A stretch of 37,191 nucleotides of DNA from an uncultured Prevotellaceae bacterium (lineage in GTDB: Bacteria > Bacteroidota > Bacteroidia > Bacteroidales > Bacteroidaceae). Both the position numbers and the translations under genes were made by a program. This document shows, one piece after another, positions 1 to 6,980 of this stretch. Positions within the stretch are counted from its first letter, which is position 1. Each line of letters opens with the position of its first letter. The notes below the pieces were generated by a model, which did no database searches, was not told the DNA's origin, and was given only the letters and a program-made list of their open reading frames with translations. Location: assembly GCA_947176895.1 (NCBI GenBank), contig CAMWSK010000025.1, positions 1 through 37,191 of the forward strand, given 5' to 3'.

Positions 1-407
1 GTGTAGAACTCAGTGATTGGTTCTCGTGCCGACTTTTCTCGTTTCAGATACTTATGACCATTCTCAAATAATTGGTCAATGTCTTGCCGGCGTACCAGTG
101 TCTTTCCTTTGAACTGTACGGTTGCGATAGCGTTGTCGGCAAAGTATCGGTAGATTGTAGCTCGACTGACTCCAAGCAATCTGCATACCTGAGTTGGGGA
201 AAGGAACTCAAGCTTTTCGATTTCGACCTTACCCTCAATTTGTGTTGAGTATTCCGCCTTGAACTCGCTGAGTTTCGCTTGCCGTTTTCTCTCCTTATAG
301 GCGAGACCGGAACATCGGTGGCTACAGTATTCCGTGGTAGTCTTTCGTGCGACAAATTCTTTGCCGCACCACTTACATTTTTTGATGATTTCAATATTAC
401 TGCTCAT
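1..407 (-). CDS. Excisionase-like zinc-ribbon/HTH protein, 3' end outside window
   Basis: The minus frame is open from ATG at 407 to the window edge (about 135 codons, no stop), so the C terminus lies outside. The N terminus carries C11-x2-C14 and C28-x3-C32 (CKWCGKEF, YCSHRC), a small zinc-ribbon-like module. Residues about 68-115 (LSPTQVCRLLGVSRATIYRY) form a MerR/excisionase-type helix-turn-helix followed by a basic segment. In Bacteroidetes, proteins with this layout are commonly encoded beside tyrosine integrases of integrative and mobilizable elements, where they act as recombination directionality factors or regulators. That role is inferred from the family. Location beside the 3' end of mnmE and upstream phased repeats support an element boundary. 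A shadow frame at 44-394 overlaps it and has no recognizable domain. Confidence 0.75.
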   Translation of the reverse strand, partial: MSSNIEIIKKCKWCGKEFVARKTTTEYCSHRCSGLAYKERKRQAKLSEFKAEYSTQIEGKVEIEKLEFLSPTQVCRLLGVSRATIYRYFADNAIATVQFKGKTLVRRQDIDQLFENGHKYLKREKSAREPITEFY

Positions 408-440
408 ATTCGCTTTATTGGTGGTTATTTCGCCGAAAGT

Positions 441-480
441 GTCTCATCGCGTCACACTGCGTCTCATGGTGTCTCAAAAG
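441..480. repeat. Four 10-bp-phased GTCTCA-type repeats
   Basis: GTCTCA occurs at 441, 461 and 471, and the variant GTCACA at 451, so the units are spaced exactly 10 bp apart, one helical turn. They lie just upstream of the HTH gene on the minus strand. They could be binding sites for the HTH/excisionase protein or integrase; this is inference. Confidence 0.7.
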
Positions 481-588
481 TCCACGACCTTGCGGAACGG
501 ATTGACGGGATTGACCGATTTGCTACAAATCGGGTACAAAAACACAGGTAAAAAGGGGTGAAAAGCGGTTATATTGCAGTATCGGCAC

Positions 589-620
589 GAAAAAAGCCGC
601 CCGATAACGAGCGACTTTTC
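589..620 (-). terminator. Intrinsic terminator downstream of mnmE
   Basis: Read on minus, AAAAGTCGCTCG pairs with CGGGCGGCTTTT (12 bp, including two G-U pairs) around a TTAT loop, followed by a T run. It lies 40 bases after the mnmE stop and would end the udp-mnmE transcript. Confidence 0.7.
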
Positions 621-629
621 AATATTTTA

Positions 630-659
630 CACCAAATGGCACCAGTTGTCACCAATAGA
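630..659. repeat. Three 10-bp-phased CACCA repeats at mnmE 3' end
   Basis: CACCA starts at 630, 640 and 650, exactly one helical turn apart, and the last unit ends next to the mnmE stop codon at 660. It may be a protein-binding array at an attachment site; function is inferred only. Confidence 0.55.
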
Positions 660-1943
660 CTACTTGCCGATGCAAAATTTGGAGAAGATGTTTCCTAAGA
701 CTTCATCGGTCACAATTTCGCCTCCGGTGATTTCACCTAAATGGTGGAGACATTGGCGGAGATCCTCGGAAAGGAGATCGATGAATTGACCATCCTCTAA
801 ACCTTGACGTACTTGCCGGATGCTCTCGCCGGCCTTTAACAGGGCTTCGTAGTGACGCAGATTGGTTACAGTGGTTTCCGTGTCGGATACCCGGGGGATG
901 CTTCGCACCAATTGCTGCTCCAACTCCTTCAGGCCGGTACCGTTGATGGCCTGAAACTCGGGGGTCTTGTTCTTGATGTGAATGACAGTCTGGCCGGAGG
1001 TGATTTCCAACTGCGGTTCGGGCACACCCGGCTCGCTCATCAACAGGATGATGCGAGCTTTCTGTACGGCTTTCTGACTACGTTCAATGCCCATCTGCTC
1101 AACCTTGTCGGTGGTGGAGCGTATGCCGGCAGTGTCGATGAAGCGGAACTGGATGCCTTGGATGGTCATCACGTCTTCAATGATGTCGCGCGTGGTACCC
1201 TGAATATCGCTCACGATGGCACGGTCATCGCGCAGAAGGGCATTGAGCAACGTGCTCTTGCCCACATTGGGAGCACCTACAATGGCCACAGGAATGCCGT
1301 TTTTCAAGGCGTTTCCTGTCTGGAAGGAGGCTGTGAGCCGATGGATATGCTGCTCTATTTCGGTACAGAGGGTCAGCAATCGGCTGCGGTCGGCGAACTC
1401 GACGTCCTGGTCGGTGAAGTCGAGTTCCAACTCCAATAAAGAAGTGAGGTCAAGCAATTGGGCACGCAGGTCGGCCAGTTCTTTCGAGAAGCCGCCGCGC
1501 AGCTGGCTGAGTGCCACCCGATGAGCTGCCGCACTCTGCGAGGCCAACAGGTCGGCCACAGCCTCGGCCTGCGACAGGTCCATCTTGCCGTTGAGGAAGG
1601 CACGCTTGGTGAACTCGCCGGGGTCGGCTTGACGCGCACCGTTCTTTATCAAGGTCTGCACGATACGCCGGGCGATGTAGGCACTGCCGTGGCAGGAAAT
1701 CTCCACACCGTCCTCGCCCGTGTAGGAACGCGGAGCTCGGAATATGCTCACCAACACCTCGTCCACCAATTCCCCACCATCACGTATCTCGCCCAAGTGA
1801 AGCGTATAGGCAGGGGCGGTTTTCAGTTCTTTACTGAAGATGCTTTCGGTTATCTCTATGGCCCGGGGGCCGCTTACGCGGATGACGGCTATGGCTCCGC
1901 CAGTGGCGGTTGCCGTGGCACAGATGGTGTCCTGTGAATCCAT
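660..1943 (-). CDS. mnmE: tRNA modification GTPase MnmE (TrmE)
   Basis: With MnmG it makes 5-carboxymethylaminomethyl-uridine at U34 of tRNAs reading split codon boxes. The N-terminal tetrahydrofolate-binding domain begins DTICATATATGGAIAVIRVSG. The inserted G domain shows GAPNVGKST (G1), GTTRD (G2) and DTAG (G3), and the protein ends in the family's catalytic-cysteine tail FCIGK. The product is 427 aa against the usual 450-460. The shortfall seems to fall in the G domain after G3: the expected NKxD (G4) reads NKTP and a normal SAK-like G5 is not evident. ATG at 1943 is preferred over in-frame TTG at 1946; it shares one base with the udp stop (TGATG), implying translational coupling. The 3' end abuts the mobile-element material at 1-659. 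Confidence 0.93.
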   Translation of the reverse strand: MDSQDTICATATATGGAIAVIRVSGPRAIEITESIFSKELKTAPAYTLHLGEIRDGGELVDEVLVSIFRAPRSYTGEDGVEISCHGSAYIARRIVQTLIKNGARQADPGEFTKRAFLNGKMDLSQAEAVADLLASQSAAAHRVALSQLRGGFSKELADLRAQLLDLTSLLELELDFTDQDVEFADRSRLLTLCTEIEQHIHRLTASFQTGNALKNGIPVAIVGAPNVGKSTLLNALLRDDRAIVSDIQGTTRDIIEDVMTIQGIQFRFIDTAGIRSTTDKVEQMGIERSQKAVQKARIILLMSEPGVPEPQLEITSGQTVIHIKNKTPEFQAINGTGLKELEQQLVRSIPRVSDTETTVTNLRHYEALLKAGESIRQVRQGLEDGQFIDLLSEDLRQCLHHLGEITGGEIVTDEVLGNIFSKFCIGK

Positions 1944-2812
1944 CAAATCCGGTCGAGAACGAGTTTAATCAGTCCGTCGATGGAACCCTTATAACCCGTG
2001 TTGGCTTCTCCGGCCAGTCGATTGGCGATGACCATGCAGCAAGTGGTGGCACGGTGTCCCATCAGTTTGGCCAATCCCGCCAAGGCGGAGCTTTCCATCT
2101 CGAAGTTCGTAATCTTCCATCCTTGGTATTCAAAGTCTTCCACCTTACGGTTCTGGTCGGGGTCGGCCAAAGGGATGCGCAGTTCGCGCCCTTGGGGACC
2201 GAAGAAACCGCCACAGGCGATGGTGACACCCTTCACCATATCATCGGCGGCAATGCGCTCAGAGAGTTCCTCGTCGGCAGCAATCACATAGGGGGCAGCC
2301 AACTGGGGGTTCCAGTTCATGTGCTCGCAGAAGGCGCGTTCAAAGTCCAAATCGCATGCCTCGTTGCGTCCGGCATAGAAGTTGAGCAGTCCGTCGAAAC
2401 CGATGCTTTTACGGCTATTGATGTAAGTGCCCACGGGCGTGTTGGGCTGCAGGCCGCCGCAGGTGCCGATGCGCACCATCTCCAGGCTCTTGAGCCGGGG
2501 CTTCTCGGTACGGGTGTTGAAGTCGATGTTGGCCAAGGCATCCAGTTCGTTGACCACGATGTCGATGTTGTCGCAACCGATACCGGTGCTCAGCACGGTC
2601 AGGCGCTTACCCTTGTAGGTGCCCGTGACGGTGTGGAACTCACGGCTGGCGATGTCGCATTCGCGTTGGTCGAAGTGGGCGGCCACAGTCTCCACGCGAC
2701 CGGGATCTCCCACAAGGATAATCTTATCGGCAAGCTGCTCGGGGCGCACATGCAAGTGGAACACGCTGCCATCGGCATTTATTATCAACTCTGATTCTGC
2801 AAATCTTTTCAT
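1943..2812 (-). CDS. udp: Uridine phosphorylase family nucleoside phosphorylase
   Basis: This 289-aa enzyme of the PNP/UDP family would cleave uridine with phosphate to uracil and ribose-1-phosphate in pyrimidine salvage, in the cytoplasm. Visible signatures are ILVGDPGRV near residue 32, the phosphate/ribose loop VRIGTCGGLQ and the base/ribose motif NFEMESSALAGLA near residue 235. The ATG at 2812 gives a normal N terminus. It is the first gene of a two-gene minus operon and ends in a TGATG overlap with mnmE. The upstream region has a triplet palindromic repeat (2920-2976) but no clear TAnnTTTG promoter. Specificity for uridine rather than another nucleoside is inferred from overall resemblance to Bacteroidetes uridine phosphorylases. 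Confidence 0.85.
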   Translation of the reverse strand: MKRFAESELIINADGSVFHLHVRPEQLADKIILVGDPGRVETVAAHFDQRECDIASREFHTVTGTYKGKRLTVLSTGIGCDNIDIVVNELDALANIDFNTRTEKPRLKSLEMVRIGTCGGLQPNTPVGTYINSRKSIGFDGLLNFYAGRNEACDLDFERAFCEHMNWNPQLAAPYVIAADEELSERIAADDMVKGVTIACGGFFGPQGRELRIPLADPDQNRKVEDFEYQGWKITNFEMESSALAGLAKLMGHRATTCCMVIANRLAGEANTGYKGSIDGLIKLVLDRI

Positions 2813-2919
2813 AGTCTTATTGGGTTTTTGTTAGTACAATATTCGTAAAAATCCACGAAATGAACAAATCTTTTGAAGTGTGTTTTACGAGGGCACAAAA
2901 AACATCACGATAATCCAAT

Positions 2920-2976
2920 AAAAACATGAACATGTTTTCTGAAATCATGAACATGTTTCCGAAAAACATGAACATA
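2920..2976. repeat. Triplet array of a palindromic AACATGAACATGTT repeat
   Basis: Three units of about 20 bp with consensus AAAACATGAACATGTTTT lie in tandem, the third partial; a degenerate fourth (AAAACATCACGA) may start at 2898. They sit between the pyrH terminator and the udp start. The same kind of triplet is found at 28955-29019. Confidence 0.8.
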
Positions 2977-2978
2977 CA

Positions 2979-3018
2979 AAAACGCCACGGCGAATGAACG
3001 TTAATCGCCGCGGCGTTT
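2979..3018 (-). terminator. Intrinsic terminator downstream of pyrH
   Basis: On minus, AAACGCCGCGGCGA pairs with TCGCCGTGGCGTTT with a single wobble, followed by a T run. It starts about 27 bases beyond the pyrH stop. The stem resembles the hairpins at 18233-18318, suggesting a stereotyped terminator in this genome. Confidence 0.85.
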
Positions 3019-3044
3019 CTTTAGGAAATTTCCGGTTGCTTTGT

Positions 3045-3755
3045 TCAGGGGTGTACCAGCGTGCCGATATTTTCGCCCTGCATCACCTTTTTCAGGTTAC
3101 CCACGGTGTCCATGTTGAACACGTAGATGGGCAGGTTGTTTTGCATGCACATGGCAGTGGCGGTGATGTCCATTACCTTCAGCCCCTGTGCGATGACCTC
3201 TTGGTAGGTGATGTCGGTGTACTTGGTGGCTGTGGAATCCTTTTCGGGGTCTGCCGTGTAGACACCGTCCACACGCGTACCCTTCAACATCACATCGGCC
3301 TCAATTTCAATACCCCGGAGCGAAGAGCCCGTGTCGGTGGTGAAGTAGGGGTTGCCCGTGCCGGCACTCATGATGACCACCTGACCCTGTTTCATGGCCT
3401 CGATGGCCTTCCATTTGCTGTAGAAATCGCCAATGGGCTCCATGCGGATGGCCGTCAGCACCCGGTTGGGTTGTCCCACAGCATCCAGCGCACTGCTCAG
3501 TGCCAGGGAATTGATGACGGTGGCACACATGCCCATCTGATCGCCCTTCACACGGTCGAAGCCCTTGCCGGCTCCGCTCAATCCACGGAAAATGTTGCCT
3601 CCACCTATGACGATGCCTATCTCCACGCCCATTTGGGCAATCTCCTTGATTTGCTCGGCATACTGGTTCAGGCGCTCCACGTTGATGCCTTGTTTTTGAT
3701 CTCCAGCCAGACTCTCGCCGGAGAGCTTCAGCAGGATACGGTTGAATTTTGCCAT
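3045..3755 (-). CDS. pyrH: UMP kinase PyrH
   Basis: This amino-acid-kinase-fold enzyme phosphorylates UMP to UDP, an essential step of pyrimidine nucleotide synthesis. Visible motifs are KLSGESLAG near residue 10, the glycine-rich GGGNIFRG near residue 51, the UMP site GTGNPYFTTDT near residue 132 and VDGVYTADP. The 236-aa length is normal for bacterial UMP kinases, and the ATG at 3755 gives the usual short N terminus. It lies 46 bases downstream of birA on the same strand, so the two probably share a transcript. The gap contains three imperfect TTGATTG repeats, and no TAnnTTTG box is seen there. Confidence 0.96.
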   Translation of the reverse strand: MAKFNRILLKLSGESLAGDQKQGINVERLNQYAEQIKEIAQMGVEIGIVIGGGNIFRGLSGAGKGFDRVKGDQMGMCATVINSLALSSALDAVGQPNRVLTAIRMEPIGDFYSKWKAIEAMKQGQVVIMSAGTGNPYFTTDTGSSLRGIEIEADVMLKGTRVDGVYTADPEKDSTATKYTDITYQEVIAQGLKVMDITATAMCMQNNLPIYVFNMDTVGNLKKVMQGENIGTLVHP

Positions 3756-3801
3756 TATCGTAATGTTTTATTGGGTTGATTGTTTGATTGTTTGATTGAT
3801 G

Positions 3802-4560
3802 TCAGATGACGTAGCTTACCTCCTTGAAAGCGTACCGGCGGGTGAGTCCGTCACGGTCGCGCAACACCAAGTGGCCATCCGGCTCCACATGCACTATCTC
3901 CGCCTCAAAAGAGCCGGTGTGGTCGATGAATGTGTGGAAACCCGTACGACGATAGAGTAAACGGTGGTACTCATCGAACATGTCGGGCCACATGGCAGAG
4001 TTGGGTATGGCGGTAAGCAGGCGGATAAAGTGGTTGACAACGCCCTGAAGCACAAGACTCCGACTCACAGGTTTTCCCGTGATGAGAGCCAGCGAGGTGG
4101 GGTTGGGCGCATCGGGCGCAAAAGACGTTTGGTTGACGTTGATGCCAACGCCCATGATGCAGGTGGACACGAAGTGCCCCTGCAGTTCGTTCTCTATCAG
4201 TATGCCGACGACTTTCTTGTCGCCGAAATATATGTCGTTGGGCCATTTGATGCGGAAGCCCGGGACAATCTCATTCAACGCGTTGCACACACTGATGCAG
4301 ACAACCACGCTCAGGCGGAACACCTGTGTGGCAGGCAGCTGCACGGGACGACTCACGAGGCTTAGCATCAGGTTCTCTCCGGAGCGGCTCTGCCAGCCGC
4401 CTGTGGCACCCCGTCCGGCCGTCTGAAACTCGGCGGTGACAAGCGTGACGGGGCTTTGCAGTTCGCTCAAATGGTCGTGTGCCCAGTCGATGGTGCTGGT
4501 CGTTTCCTCTAATTCTATGTGCCGGAGGCCGGGCAAAGGGGATAGCTGATAGTGGGTCAT
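3802..4560 (-). CDS. birA: Biotin-[acetyl-CoA-carboxylase] ligase BirA
   Basis: It activates biotin to biotinyl-AMP and attaches it to the biotin carrier lysine of carboxylases. The catalytic core shows ETTSTIDWA, TAGRGATGGW (the adenylate-binding GRG loop), IKWPNDIY and KVVGILIE, then a small C-terminal SH3-like part. At 252 aa it lacks the DNA-binding wing of E. coli BirA, so it is a class I enzyme that does not act as a repressor. The GRG loop has GG where many homologs have GN. A perfect TAACTTTG box on minus (4568-4575) ends 7 bases before the ATG, so the mRNA is leaderless or nearly so. The promoter is shared face to face with tadA. Confidence 0.9.
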   Translation of the reverse strand: MTHYQLSPLPGLRHIELEETTSTIDWAHDHLSELQSPVTLVTAEFQTAGRGATGGWQSRSGENLMLSLVSRPVQLPATQVFRLSVVVCISVCNALNEIVPGFRIKWPNDIYFGDKKVVGILIENELQGHFVSTCIMGVGINVNQTSFAPDAPNPTSLALITGKPVSRSLVLQGVVNHFIRLLTAIPNSAMWPDMFDEYHRLLYRRTGFHTFIDHTGSFEAEIVHVEPDGHLVLRDRDGLTRRYAFKEVSYVI

Positions 4561-4606
4561 GGTTTCGCAAAGTTAAGAAAATTCGCTAACTTTGCCTATA
4601 ATATAA
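4560..4606. promoter_or_regulatory. Divergent birA/tadA promoters forming an inverted repeat
   Basis: CAAAGTTA (4568-4575) and TAACTTTG (4588-4595) are mirror copies of the Bacteroidetes -7 element TAnnTTTG on opposite strands, giving a symmetrical GCAAAGTTA ... TAACTTTGC unit of 29 bases. One fires toward birA and the other toward tadA. Confidence 0.75.
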
Positions 4607-4620
4607 TGTATGAAAAAGAC

Positions 4621-5055
4621 ATGGAAGAGGACATTCGCTTCATGCGCCTGGCACTGGTCGAGGCCCAAAAAGCCTTTGCACAGGACGAAATACCCATCGG
4701 TGCGGTAGTAGTGAGCCGCGGGCAGGTAATCGGGCGCGGCCACAACCTGACGGAGATGTTGCATGACGTGACGGCTCACGCCGAGATGCAGGCCATCACG
4801 GCTGCGGCGGAAACGTTAGGAGGAAAGTATCTGACGGATTGCACGCTGTACGTGACCATCGAACCCTGCGTGATGTGTGCGGGTGCTTTGGGCTGGAGCC
4901 AGGTGGGCAGACTGGTATATGGTGCGTCCGAGGAGAAGCGGGGCTATCGGCGCTATGCCCCACAAGCCCTTCACCCCAAAACGCAGGTGACAGGCGGCAT
5001 CCTGGAGGACGAATGCCGACAACTGATGGTAGATTTTTTCAGGAAACGAAGATAG
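4621..5055 (+). CDS. tadA: tRNA adenosine(34) deaminase TadA
   Basis: It deaminates A34 to inosine in tRNA-Arg(ACG). The zinc-dependent deaminase motifs are clear: TAHAEMQAI (H and catalytic E) and EPCVMCAGAL (PCxxC). From the chosen ATG it is 144 aa, close to the family's usual 145-165. MEEDIRFM aligns well with known Bacteroidetes N termini, but an in-frame ATG at 4606 would add five residues and lies only 10 bases after the -7 box. No Shine-Dalgarno sequence helps to decide. The gene is divergent from birA and faces DUF4834 on the other strand. Confidence 0.93.
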   Translation: MEEDIRFMRLALVEAQKAFAQDEIPIGAVVVSRGQVIGRGHNLTEMLHDVTAHAEMQAITAAAETLGGKYLTDCTLYVTIEPCVMCAGALGWSQVGRLVYGASEEKRGYRRYAPQALHPKTQVTGGILEDECRQLMVDFFRKRR

Positions 5056-5076
5056 AATGGGAGACGAAGTGCATAT

Positions 5077-5361
5077 TCACTTCACTTCCTCATAGTCCAC
5101 ATATTCGGCATTGGCATCATCATAGAGAGGCTGCTCATAGTCTGTGGCTATGGTGCAGGCATCCTTGCCCTTATCGGAGTTGGTCCGATTCGAAGTTTTA
5201 TCCTTCTTTTGAGCATTGGTGCCTCTACCCTCCCCCTTGAGATTGCGCAGGTTGCGACGCATGGCCACGAAGAAGGCAATGCCTATGGCCAAGACCGCCG
5301 TTGCGGCGAAGATGAGCACGCCGAAGATGAAAGAGATGAGGGAACCCAGGAAACTTATCAT
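5077..5361 (-). CDS. DUF4834-like small membrane protein
   Basis: This 94-aa protein has one hydrophobic segment at residues about 4-30 (FLGSLISFIFGVLIFAATAV), then a basic stretch MRRNLRNLKGEGR and a charged, low-complexity acidic tail. The layout fits the Bacteroidetes family DUF4834, which has no known function. I start it at the ATG at 5361, six bases after the pssA stop; the longer frame upstream would overlap pssA. As the last gene of psd-pssA it may be linked to phospholipid synthesis or simply co-transcribed. Confidence 0.7.
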   Translation of the reverse strand: MISFLGSLISFIFGVLIFAATAVLAIGIAFFVAMRRNLRNLKGEGRGTNAQKKDKTSNRTNSDKGKDACTIATDYEQPLYDDANAEYVDYEEVK

Positions 5362-5366
5362 GTGGC

Positions 5367-6080
5367 TTACTGCTTGCGGATATTGATGATTATAGACAGG
5401 GCCACATACCACACGATGATGGCGGCCAGAGCGCTGTACTCCAATAACATTAAGGGCAGGCATCCCGCCAGAAACACTATCTTCTCCTGATTGTCCCTCA
5501 ACTTCGTGCTCTTAAACTTCAAAGCAAAGAGGGGCAATTCGGCCACCATGAGCCAACAGAAAAGAATCATGAACAGGAAGAGGAACAGCGCATTGAACTT
5601 GGCTGACACCAAAAACGCGTACTGACCCACAATAAGAGAACCCCAGAAAAGGGCATTGGCAGGAGTGGGAAGTCCGATAAAGGATGTAGACTGACGGACA
5701 TCGAGATTGAACTTAGCCAAACGAAGTGCCGAGAAGGCTGCCATCAGAAAGGCGGTGTAGGGCATCACGGGGCGCAGGAACTGCATAAATTCGGGATATT
5801 GCACTTGCTGAAACAGAGAGAAGAGCATGGCCGAGGGGGCTACGCCGAAAGTGACCACATCAGCCAGCGAGTCCAACTCTTTACCTATGGGCGAACTGAC
5901 ACCCAAGGAACGAGCGGCCAAACCATCGAAGAAATCGAATACAGCGCCCGCAATGACAGCCATGACGGCCAACATATAGTAATGATAATCCACCGTGCCG
6001 GCCCAAAAAGCACAGGCCGTGGCATAGCAACCACAGATAAGATTGCAACAAGTGATGGCATTGGGAATATGTTTTTTCAT
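5367..6080 (-). CDS. pssA: CDP-diacylglycerol-serine O-phosphatidyltransferase
   Basis: This integral membrane enzyme transfers the phosphatidyl group from CDP-diacylglycerol to serine, giving phosphatidylserine. The CDP-alcohol phosphotransferase motif DGx2ARx8Gx3Dx3D is complete (DGLAARS ... GKELDSLAD, residues about 52-75). Several hydrophobic helices follow. I choose ATG 6080 (MKKHIPNAITCCNL), which gives 237 aa and leaves 10 bases to psd; the longer frame to 6122 would overlap psd. It is adjacent to psd, the next enzyme of the phosphatidylethanolamine pathway, so the operon carries both steps. Confidence 0.95.
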   Translation of the reverse strand: MKKHIPNAITCCNLICGCYATACAFWAGTVDYHYYMLAVMAVIAGAVFDFFDGLAARSLGVSSPIGKELDSLADVVTFGVAPSAMLFSLFQQVQYPEFMQFLRPVMPYTAFLMAAFSALRLAKFNLDVRQSTSFIGLPTPANALFWGSLIVGQYAFLVSAKFNALFLFLFMILFCWLMVAELPLFALKFKSTKLRDNQEKIVFLAGCLPLMLLEYSALAAIIVWYVALSIIINIRKQ

Positions 6081-6090
6081 GTCTTTCCGT

Positions 6091-6810
6091 TTATAATTTT
6101 GCGATAACCGTTTCGTTGCCAATGGTTCGTTGCCCTTTCTTCACAAGCACCTCGGCGTCCAAAGGCAGATAGATGTCTACGCGCGAACCGAACTTGATGA
6201 AGCCCATATGCTCGTCAATCTCACAGCGTTCGCCCTCCTGTACATAGGTGATGACACGTCGTGCCATGGCTCCGGCCACCTGGCGCACAAGAATCTGGTG
6301 ACCGTCTTTGTTCTCGATAACCACGGTGGAGCGCTCGTTTTCTATGCTGGCCTTGGGCAACCACGCGGCGTGGAAATTGCCGTCGTGGTGATGCACCTTC
6401 TTCACCGTCCCCTCCATGGGCACCCAATTGGCGTGTACGTCAAAAAGACTCATAAACGTGCTCACCATCAGTCTGCGGTCGTGGAAATACTCGTTTTCCT
6501 CCACCTCTTCAATCACCACCACGCGGCCATTGCAGGCCGCCACCACCACATGGTCATGGTCTCCCTCAAACACACGGGGCGGGCAACGGAAAAAGTTGAC
6601 CACAATGCCATAGACAACGACACAAACAGCTGCAGCACTAATCATCACGATGTGTATGACATTGCTTCCGGCACGAAAAGTGTTCATGCCAAAATAAAGA
6701 GCCAGGAGAAAAAAAATAATGACCAAAGCACCCAAAACCAGCGAGTGTGTTCCCTCGCGGTGCAAGCGTATGCGGCGCAAGCGTCTTAGTCGATGAAATC
6801 TGCTTGTCAT
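6091..6810 (-). CDS. psd: Phosphatidylserine decarboxylase, short type
   Basis: It decarboxylates phosphatidylserine to phosphatidylethanolamine at the inner membrane using a pyruvoyl cofactor made by self-cleavage. The cleavage site is the GS of IKFGSRVDIY near residue 213. Other family motifs are NFFRCPPR, ENEYFHDRR, FMSLFDVHANW and GAMARRVITY. Two hydrophobic segments at residues about 25-70 anchor the protein. At 239 aa it belongs to the short form seen in Bacteroidetes and archaea. A good promoter lies 26 bases upstream (TATCTTTG on minus, 6836-6843). It heads the operon psd-pssA-DUF4834. Confidence 0.95.
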   Translation of the reverse strand: MTSRFHRLRRLRRIRLHREGTHSLVLGALVIIFFLLALYFGMNTFRAGSNVIHIVMISAAAVCVVVYGIVVNFFRCPPRVFEGDHDHVVVAACNGRVVVIEEVEENEYFHDRRLMVSTFMSLFDVHANWVPMEGTVKKVHHHDGNFHAAWLPKASIENERSTVVIENKDGHQILVRQVAGAMARRVITYVQEGERCEIDEHMGFIKFGSRVDIYLPLDAEVLVKKGQRTIGNETVIAKL

Positions 6811-6835
6811 GCTTATCTATACAATGTCTGTTTTA

Positions 6836-6866
6836 CAAAGATAACCTTTTCTTTTCAAAATCCCAA
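6836..6866 (-). promoter_or_regulatory. Promoter of psd-pssA operon
   Basis: On minus, TATCTTTG (6836-6843) is preceded by TTG at 6864-6866 with a 20-base spacer, close to the Bacteroidetes consensus. An inverted repeat CAAAATC-ccaa-GATTTTG (6856-6873) overlaps the -33 region and could be an operator. Confidence 0.6.
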
Positions 6867-6925
6867 GATTTTGGGTCCAAAAAGGGCACTAACAGGATGT
6901 TTTGTGCTATTTAACCTCGTGCGTG

Positions 6926-6956
6926 TTTGCTTTTTCAGGAGGATGATTTATCTTTA
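6926..6956 (+). promoter_or_regulatory. Promoter of dnaE
   Basis: TTTG at 6926-6929 and TATCTTTA at 6949-6956 are separated by exactly 19 bases, matching the Bacteroidetes sigma consensus except for the last base. The start codon follows 24 bases later. Confidence 0.65.
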
Positions 6957-6980
6957 CATCAGACTAACATCCCATTCATT

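Larger units (their letters stand above)
408..659. other. Non-coding element end between HTH gene and mnmE
   Basis: No convincing gene is present. The stretch holds the phased GTCTCA array (441-480), an inverted repeat CGATTTG-cta-CAAATCG (516-532), a minus-strand terminator (589-620) and three CACCA repeats at 630, 640 and 650 that run up to the mnmE stop codon. Such crowding of small repeats is typical of attachment-site regions of integrative elements, but the integrase and the far end are not visible. Confidence 0.5.

Noticed and set aside
44..394. Open minus frame overlapping the HTH gene
   Set aside because: Its product has no domain features, while another minus frame over the same bases encodes a zinc ribbon and a helix-turn-helix.
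2920..2976. Possible small CRISPR array
   Set aside because: Units of 20 bp follow each other without spacers, there are only three and no cas genes are near; the same holds for 28955-29019.
4552..4620. Longer N terminus for tadA
   Set aside because: It would cross the promoter and the birA start; transcription begins after the TAACTTTG box at 4588-4595.
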